This document shows, piece after piece, positions 58,873-64,000 of a DNA stretch of 64,000 bases; positions within the stretch are counted from its first letter, which is position 1; each line of letters begins with the position of its first letter. A program made the translations under genes and the position numbers. Where the stretch lies: NCBI GenBank assembly GCA_965206395.1, contig CBDBJK010000035.1, forward strand, positions 186,001 to 250,000, read 5' to 3'. This DNA is from CBDBJK01 sp965206395 (GTDB lineage Bacteria; Chloroflexota; Dehalococcoidia; Lucifugimonadales; CATOSD01). The notes below the pieces were generated by a model, which made no database searches, had not been told where the DNA came from, and worked only from the letters and a program-made list of their open reading frames with translations.

Positions 58873-61194
58873 TTACTTACCGTTTGCTTCTTTCTGCAGT
58901 CGTGCCTCTAGAACGCGGCCCGGCGACATAGGAAGCTGGTTCATGCGAACTCCGATTGCGCCGTGTATGGCGTTGGCAATTGCCGCCATCGGAGGCACAA
59001 GGGGAACCTCGCCGACTCCTCGCACGCCGAATGGATGGCCCGGATTCGCGACCTCTATGATTACGGTGTCAATCATCGGAAGGTCTAGCGAGGTCGGCAT
59101 TCGATAGTCCAGGAAGCTAGAGTTAAGCATCTGGCCGTCGGCGCTGAAGTAGTATTCCTCGTTAAGCGCCCATCCGATACCCTGGGCCGCTCCACCCTGC
59201 ATCTGGCCCTCGACATAGCTTGGATGAATCGCCTTCCCTACGTCCTGGAGCGTGGTGAAGCGAAGAATTTCGACTTTGCCAGTCTCCGGGTCAACCTCAA
59301 CGTCCACGATGTGGAACGCGAAGGCGTTGCCCACGCCGGCGGGATTGACTGTCGCGCGTCCGACAATTGGGCCTCCGGTTCCGTTCAGTTGGGCGGCTAG
59401 CTCCTTGAAGGTCATCCGCAGTTCTGTGTCCACTTTGTGACGCAGCACGCCGTCCTGATACTCCACGTCGTCGGGTCTGATGTCCCATATGCGGGCAGCG
59501 CGCTCGACCATCTGCCGTGTGATGTCCTGGGCTGCCTCGTAGCACGCCCTGCCCATCTTGAAAGTCACGCCGCTTCCTCCCGCGCCTGAGCTATAGCCGA
59601 TGGAGTCTGTATCGACTATCGAGGGATTTACGTCCTCGATGGGAATGCCCAGAACCTCGGCCAAGTGCATAGCCATAGCTACCCTGCTTCCGCCGATGTC
59701 GGGAGAGCCTTCGACGAGGCTGACCGTGCCGTCCGGGTTGACGCTCGCAACCGCGCTAGCGGGGCCAGAGCCGTTGAACCACGCGCCACTGGCAACCCCG
59801 CGCCCACGATTGGGGCCTTCAAGAGGCGCCTGGTAGTGTGGATGCTCCTTCGCCGCTTCTAGCATCTCCACGTTGCCGATTTTCAGAAAGGCGGGGCCTG
59901 CGGGTTGCCTAGTGCCCTCTTTCGAGGCGTTCAGCAGGCGAAATTCTATGGGGTCAATCGAGAGTTTTTCGCAGATTTCGTCCACGACAGTTTCGGCTGC
60001 GAACGCGGCGGCGGGAGATCCGGGCGCACGGTAGGCTCCGGTCTTCTGTGTGTTCACGACGATATCGTACCCTTCGATGTAGGCGTTTGGCACGTCGTAA
60101 GGCCCTAGCATTGTCCTGCATCCCGATGGCACGGGAGAGCCTGGAAAGGCTCCCGCTTCGTAAATGAGTTTGGCTTCCGCAGCCGTTATGCGGCCTTCGC
60201 TGTCCGCTCCCATCTTCAAATAGATATGCGTGGCCGAAGTCGGCCCTGTGCCCTGGAAGACATCGGTACGGCTCATGGTGAGCTTCACGGGCTGACCACA
60301 TTTGCGAGAGAGGGCGGCAGCCACCGGCTCTAGGTAGCACCCTCCCTGACCCTTTCCCCCGAAGCCGCCGCCAATCTCCATCGGAACCAGCTTGACTCTG
60401 GATAGGGGGATATCGAGGATCGCTGACGTGTGGTCGCGTAGCGCGAAATGGCCCTGGCTGCTTGTCCAGATCGTCACGCTGCCATCCTCACTCCATAAAG
60501 CAGTCGCGGAGTGAGGTTCAATGTATCCCTGATGGACAGACTTGGTGTGGAATTCGCGCTCGACGATAACATCGGCCTCCGCGAATCCTTTCTCGATGTC
60601 GCCCATGCGGAATTCGAAGTGATTGGCGATGTTGGTCGGCTTTTCGTTCTCGGCGTCGCCGTAGCCTCCGGCGCGAAAGGCGGGGCTGGACATTGTAAGC
60701 AGCCTCTCGTGTAGAATAGGCGCGTCATCCTTCATGGCGTCGTCAGCGTTGAGCACTGGCGTCAGCACCTCGTAGTCCACGTTTATGAGTGCCAGCGCTT
60801 CCTCGGCTATGTGTGGCGAAGTGGCTGCAACGGCCGCTACCGCGTGTCCAAGGTAGAGCGCCTTCTCTCGTGCCATGACGTTGCGGCTGTAGAAGCCGTA
60901 GTTTACCATCGCGCCTTCTTGCACCGCAGTAGAGGATTCGGGCAGGTCGGCGGCGGTTACGACAGCTTTGACTCCCGGCAGAGCCAGCGCTTTGCTCGCG
61001 TCAATTGACTTGATTCGGGCGTGGGCGTGCGGACTGCGCAGAAGCCTGGCGTGAAGCAGTCCGACCATCTGTGTATCGGCGGCGTAACGGGCACGTCCTG
61101 TAACTTTGTCGGAGCCATCGTGTCGGATGGGCCTTGTGCCCACGACCTTGTAATCCTGGGTTGAGATAACCTGGTTCGGCTTGTAATCCAGCAT
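58873..61194 (-). CDS. Xanthine dehydrogenase family molybdopterin-binding subunit
   Basis: A 773-residue large subunit of the xanthine oxidase/CO dehydrogenase family. VGTRPIRHDGSDKVTGRARY is the N-terminal signature, IGGGFGGKGQGG and TGAYRAPGSPAAAFA are the cofactor-site segments, and GVGEVPLVPP has the catalytic Glu. The CO-dehydrogenase active-loop signature (AYRCSFR) is absent, so CO oxidation is unlikely; hydroxylation of a heterocycle or aldehyde is more probable. The frame is open upstream, but ATG 61194 has GGAGG and suits the family. The FAD and [2Fe-2S] partners are not beside it. Confidence 0.9.
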   Translation of the reverse strand: MLDYKPNQVISTQDYKVVGTRPIRHDGSDKVTGRARYAADTQMVGLLHARLLRSPHAHARIKSIDASKALALPGVKAVVTAADLPESSTAVQEGAMVNYGFYSRNVMAREKALYLGHAVAAVAATSPHIAEEALALINVDYEVLTPVLNADDAMKDDAPILHERLLTMSSPAFRAGGYGDAENEKPTNIANHFEFRMGDIEKGFAEADVIVEREFHTKSVHQGYIEPHSATALWSEDGSVTIWTSSQGHFALRDHTSAILDIPLSRVKLVPMEIGGGFGGKGQGGCYLEPVAAALSRKCGQPVKLTMSRTDVFQGTGPTSATHIYLKMGADSEGRITAAEAKLIYEAGAFPGSPVPSGCRTMLGPYDVPNAYIEGYDIVVNTQKTGAYRAPGSPAAAFAAETVVDEICEKLSIDPIEFRLLNASKEGTRQPAGPAFLKIGNVEMLEAAKEHPHYQAPLEGPNRGRGVASGAWFNGSGPASAVASVNPDGTVSLVEGSPDIGGSRVAMAMHLAEVLGIPIEDVNPSIVDTDSIGYSSGAGGSGVTFKMGRACYEAAQDITRQMVERAARIWDIRPDDVEYQDGVLRHKVDTELRMTFKELAAQLNGTGGPIVGRATVNPAGVGNAFAFHIVDVEVDPETGKVEILRFTTLQDVGKAIHPSYVEGQMQGGAAQGIGWALNEEYYFSADGQMLNSSFLDYRMPTSLDLPMIDTVIIEVANPGHPFGVRGVGEVPLVPPMAAIANAIHGAIGVRMNQLPMSPGRVLEARLQKEANGK

Positions 61195-61378
61195 CTTTGT
61201 TCCTCCTATCAAACGCTGGGGATAATTTACCACAAACGGGTGCAGGTTACTAACGCCAGACAGATGATTAGGGCAGTCACCCCCCCGGTTTCTCTCTACT
61301 ACCACCTTAATGACGGCGAAATGAATTACCCTCTCACTCACATCAGTATGTTGGAGGTGGCGGGAATTAGCAACGGAA

Positions 61379-61410
61379 AGGCCCCGTCTTTCCGCGAAAA
61401 GACGGGGCCT
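61379..61410 (-). terminator. Terminator of the SDR operon
   Basis: AGGCCCCGTCTT and AAGACGGGGCCT pair perfectly (12 bp) around an 8-base loop. It lies 51 bases past the stop of the SDR at 61462 on the minus strand; a short TTTCC follows the stem on that strand. Confidence 0.7.
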
Positions 61411-61461
61411 CGTGCCTACTAGTTAAGGCAGGACTTCAGACTCTCGTGGTTACGCTTGTGT

Positions 61462-62391
61462 CTACTGTCGCGGCGCTTGCATGGGGGCCGGATTGACCAT
61501 ATCCATGCCGAGTGTGGCGGGGAACATCGCCGCAATCTCCTCTACCGTCCAGCGGTCTTGCGTGTGCATAGTCCGAACAGCCTCTGGGTTGTTCATAAGA
61601 GAAACCTGTCCTCCCTGACAATGGAAGACGTAGCCGTTCACGTCATTGGCGTTGTCCGAGGCCAGCCAGGTAACGAAAGGTGCTATGTCCTCCGGCTCCC
61701 TCTGAAGCTTGAGGGGCTGTGCACCTGAAGCACTCTGGATTCCGCTCGCCGCTCGGATTTCTCGCGCGCTATCGGGTACGGTGGCGGTCATGCGGGAGTC
61801 TGCACCAGGCGAAATCGAGTTGGCCCGCGCACCGTAGCGTCCCATGTCACGCGCGAAACACCTAGTGAACCCAGCGATGCCATCCTTGGCTGCTCCGTAA
61901 TTGGCCTGCCCCGAGTTGCCGTATAGACCGGATGTCGACGAGAAGGTGATTAGACATCCGCTTCTCTGCTGCCGGAAGAGTATCGAGGCAAACTTCGACA
62001 CAGTAAATGTGCCCTTCAGGTGGACGGCGATAACGGCGTCCCACTCCTCTTCGGTCAGGTTGAAGATCATGCGGTCGCGTAGGATTCCGGCGGGAGTGAC
62101 CACGATGTCGAGCTTGCCGTAATTGTCGATGGCTGTCTTGACGATGTTCTCCCCGCCTTCCATCGTGGCAACTGAATCGTAGTTGGCGATGGCTGTGCCG
62201 CCACCGCTCTTTATCTCGCTGACAACTTCGTCGGCGGGGCTGTTCGCCGTACCCGTGCCGTCTACTGCGCCACCAAGATCGTTGACGACGACCTTCGCGC
62301 CTTCTGCACCAAAGAGCAACGCGATTCCGCGACCAATGCCCCGGCCAGACCCCGTCACGATGGCTACCTTGTCCTTTAGCATGTCACCCAT
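61462..62391 (-). CDS. Short-chain dehydrogenase/reductase, paralogue 2
   Basis: A 309-residue SDR. VAIVTGSGRGIGRGIALLFG is the TGxxxGxG cofactor motif, ITFSSTSGLYGNSG the Ser strand, and ANYGAAKDGIAGF the YxxxK site. The usual NNAG is VTPAGI here. It is longer than classical SDRs by a C-terminal region (FPATLGMDMVNPAPMQAPRQ). It is close in sequence to the gene just upstream (62442), with the same NDLGGAVDG and EVVSEIK segments; the two are tandem duplicates. ATG 62391 has AGGAG 11 bases upstream. Substrate unknown, with hydroxyacyl-CoA or steroid-like dehydrogenase relatives. Confidence 0.88.
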   Translation of the reverse strand: MGDMLKDKVAIVTGSGRGIGRGIALLFGAEGAKVVVNDLGGAVDGTGTANSPADEVVSEIKSGGGTAIANYDSVATMEGGENIVKTAIDNYGKLDIVVTPAGILRDRMIFNLTEEEWDAVIAVHLKGTFTVSKFASILFRQQRSGCLITFSSTSGLYGNSGQANYGAAKDGIAGFTRCFARDMGRYGARANSISPGADSRMTATVPDSAREIRAASGIQSASGAQPLKLQREPEDIAPFVTWLASDNANDVNGYVFHCQGGQVSLMNNPEAVRTMHTQDRWTVEEIAAMFPATLGMDMVNPAPMQAPRQ

Positions 62392-62441
62392 ATGTTACAT
62401 TCTCCTGTAGTTCATTATTCTTAATCTGGATTGGTCGCTGT

Positions 62442-63362
62442 CTACTGTCGTGGCGGTTGCACCGGCGACGGATTGACCAGGTCCTTCGTGAGTTCGGCAG
62501 GGGCGAGTTTGCTAATCTCATCCAACGTGAAACGACCCTGCTTAAAGATGGTTCGTATGCGGCGGGGTTGGGACAACAAGGTGATGTTGTTGCCGTGGAT
62601 GAGGAACGTCTGTCCGTTGACGTTGGATGCGAGGTCGCTTGCCAGGTAACAGGCGAACGGCGCGATGTCGTCGGGATTCAGTTCGGGCCGCTCTGGTGGC
62701 TCCTCTTCCCCCGCTCGTTGAGACCGCATCTGGCCTGCGACGTCGGGAATGGTTGCAATCATACGTGTGGCGGCGCGCGGAGCGATGGAGTTGGCGGTGA
62801 CGCCGTACCTGCCCATGTCTCGTGCCACAACCTTAGTGAACCCTGCGATGCCTGATTTTGCCGCGCCGTAATTAGTCTGCCCGGTGTTGCCGACAAGCCC
62901 GGACTCCGAGCTAAAGGTGATTATTCTGCCGCTTCGCTGTTGGCGGAACAGGATGCAGGCGTACTTCACGACGGAGAAAGTCCCCTTCAGATGTACGGCA
63001 ATGACATCGTCCCACTCTTGCTCGGTCAGATTGAAAATCATACGATCTCGCAGGATTCCGGCGGGAGTTACCACGATATCGAGCTTGCCGAAGCTGTCTA
63101 GGGCCGTCTTGACGATGTTCTCGCCGCCCTCCATCAAGGCTACTGAGTCATAGTTTGCGACGGCAGATCCGCCCGCGTTCTTAATTTCGCTTACAACCTC
63201 GTCGGCAGGACTGGACGAATTTCCAGAGCCGTCCACCGCGCCACCAAGGTCGTTGACCACTACACTTGCGCCTTCTGCCGCCATCATCATCGCGACGCCT
63301 CGACCGATTCCACGGCCCGCTCCTGTAACGATAGCCACTTTGTCCTTCAAAGTGTCTGTCAT
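62442..63362 (-). CDS. Short-chain dehydrogenase/reductase, paralogue 1
   Basis: A 306-residue SDR with VAIVTGAGRGIGRGVAMMMA, ITFSSESGLVGNTG, TNYGAAKSGIAGF and the same VTPAGI in place of NNAG as its neighbour. The ATG at 63362 has an AAGGAGGACAC site and gives MTDTLKDKVAIVTG; longer upstream starts are less likely. It probably is first of a two-gene operon ending at the terminator at 61379. A perfect bidirectional terminator at 63575 separates it from the gene at the right edge. Confidence 0.89.
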   Translation of the reverse strand: MTDTLKDKVAIVTGAGRGIGRGVAMMMAAEGASVVVNDLGGAVDGSGNSSSPADEVVSEIKNAGGSAVANYDSVALMEGGENIVKTALDSFGKLDIVVTPAGILRDRMIFNLTEQEWDDVIAVHLKGTFSVVKYACILFRQQRSGRIITFSSESGLVGNTGQTNYGAAKSGIAGFTKVVARDMGRYGVTANSIAPRAATRMIATIPDVAGQMRSQRAGEEEPPERPELNPDDIAPFACYLASDLASNVNGQTFLIHGNNITLLSQPRRIRTIFKQGRFTLDEISKLAPAELTKDLVNPSPVQPPRQ

Positions 63363-63574
63363 GTGTCCTCCTTTTCTTGGGTTTAATAGTTCCATTGCTA
63401 CATAGTTGCCCGAGCTTGCGACGAAGCTCAAAACTCAGGTTGTTTCCAGGGCGCCTTGCACCATTGCTTGACGAATGCAACAAGCGCGGCCTCAATTGTA
63501 CCCCAAGTGGAGGCTCAAGACCACCTCTCGGCCTGCTAAACATCGAAATGTCGGCAATCCCGGCGGTTGCGCTC

Positions 63575-63615
63575 AAATAAAAGGCTCTGCACAGAATGTG
63601 CAGAGCCTTTTATTT
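63575..63615. terminator. Perfect 19-bp bidirectional terminator
   Basis: AAATAAAAGGCTCTGCACA (63575-63593) and its exact reverse complement (63597-63615) enclose a GAA loop. A- and T-rich stem ends let it work in both directions. It follows the minus-strand ABM gene by 25 bases. Confidence 0.93.
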
Positions 63616-63640
63616 GCTGATTTTTTCCTTCCCAGAGAAA

Positions 63641-64000
63641 TCAAGTTGTAGTTTTGTCTTTATGAATTTCTCGACTGTCGCCTGGAGCCTGTTCACGCTC
63701 AAACATACTGTAATCTCGGATAAGCCCAGCGACTCGCAGGCGATAGTCAGCGAATACGCCGTTGCGACCGCGGGACTGTGCAAGACGATGCACCTCAAAC
63801 TGTCGCCATTGCTCTACTGCCCCTTCGTCACGCCAAAAGGATAATGACAGAATCTTTCCTTCGTTGGTCAGGCTTGCGAATCGCTCAATAGAGATGAAGC
63901 CATCGATTTTATCGAGATCAGGCCGAAGACTCGACGCAATGTCCAAATACTCTTGTTTATAGCCCGAAGCAGGAATGACTTCAAAGATAACCGCGATCAT
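63641..64000 (-). CDS. Antibiotic biosynthesis monooxygenase (ABM) domain protein
   Basis: A 119-residue dimeric alpha-beta barrel protein. MIAVIFEVIPASGYKQEYLD is the first strand and helix, ILSLSFWRDEGAVEQWRQFE the later strand and helix of the ABM fold (WxxxxA/W pattern). Related proteins are heme-degrading or quinone-forming monooxygenases or act on small ligands. The ATG sits exactly at the window edge (64000), so an upstream extension cannot be excluded. Function is not assignable further. Confidence 0.78.
   Translation of the reverse strand: MIAVIFEVIPASGYKQEYLDIASSLRPDLDKIDGFISIERFASLTNEGKILSLSFWRDEGAVEQWRQFEVHRLAQSRGRNGVFADYRLRVAGLIRDYSMFEREQAPGDSREIHKDKTTT

Noticed and set aside
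58873..61194. CO dehydrogenase large subunit (coxL)
   Set aside because: The active-loop AYRCSFR is absent (AYRAPGSP instead), so a xanthine-dehydrogenase-type enzyme is more likely.

Overview
The window looks like a piece of a bacterial chromosome from the Chloroflexota, most plausibly a Dehalococcoidia/SAR202-type lineage. That placement is an inference from gene content: a complex I operon without the NADH-input subunits, an E-type succinate dehydrogenase with an HdrB-like subunit, hopanoid genes, and a catabolic block of short-chain dehydrogenases, metallo-hydrolases and a xanthine-dehydrogenase-type large subunit. Coding density is high, the code is standard, and many genes start with GTG or TTG.

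Layout. 1-3308 (minus): a hopanoid operon, polyprenyl synthase > hpnH > hpnG > shc (cut by the left edge). 3711-16372 (plus): nuoABCD-HIJK, then a DUF2007-like gene and a secreted Thr/Pro-rich stalk protein, then nuoLMN; nuoEFG are absent. 16473-20332 (plus): NAD kinase, ADP-ribose pyrophosphatase-type Nudix, a frameshifted M20 peptidase, malate dehydrogenase. 20441-21466: a heme-b-like membrane domain fused to a sulfite-oxidase-type molybdopterin domain. 21523-25106 (minus): TetR > frameshifted MMPL exporter > methyltransferase. 25343-28919 (minus): sdhA-sdhB-sdhE. 29211-32924 (plus): a small unknown gene, HpcH/HpaI aldolase, CCA-adding enzyme, response regulator with degenerate GGDEF. 33028-37671 (minus): fumarase, a secreted protein with a stop inside its probable signal peptide, two alpha/beta hydrolases. 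37879-40909 (plus): threonine aldolase, MFS transporter, ParD antitoxin with a nonsense-mutated ParE.

41022-47507 is the most accessory-looking part: a TIR-domain protein with a right-handed beta-helix (exact 138-bp DNA repeats), RarA, an NrtS-like membrane protein, an IS630-family insertion that has split a small Smr-domain gene exactly at a TA, and selA. 47751-53193 (plus) holds coaE and a MoxR/NorQ ATPase - Nudix - NorD-like VWA operon. A second, nearly identical IS630 copy lies at 53509-54757. 54761-64000 (minus) is a catabolic block: epimerase, two MBL-fold hydrolases, a NUDT6-like Nudix enzyme, a xanthine-dehydrogenase-type large subunit, two tandem SDR paralogues and an ABM monooxygenase.

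How the parts work together: malate dehydrogenase, fumarase, succinate dehydrogenase, the NADH-module-less complex I and NAD kinase outline a respiratory core. Hopanoid synthesis supplies membrane lipid. At least five genes are broken (two frameshifts, two in-frame stops, one IS insertion), so either pseudogene formation or residual sequence error affects this assembly. No rRNA, tRNA or CRISPR array was recognised.
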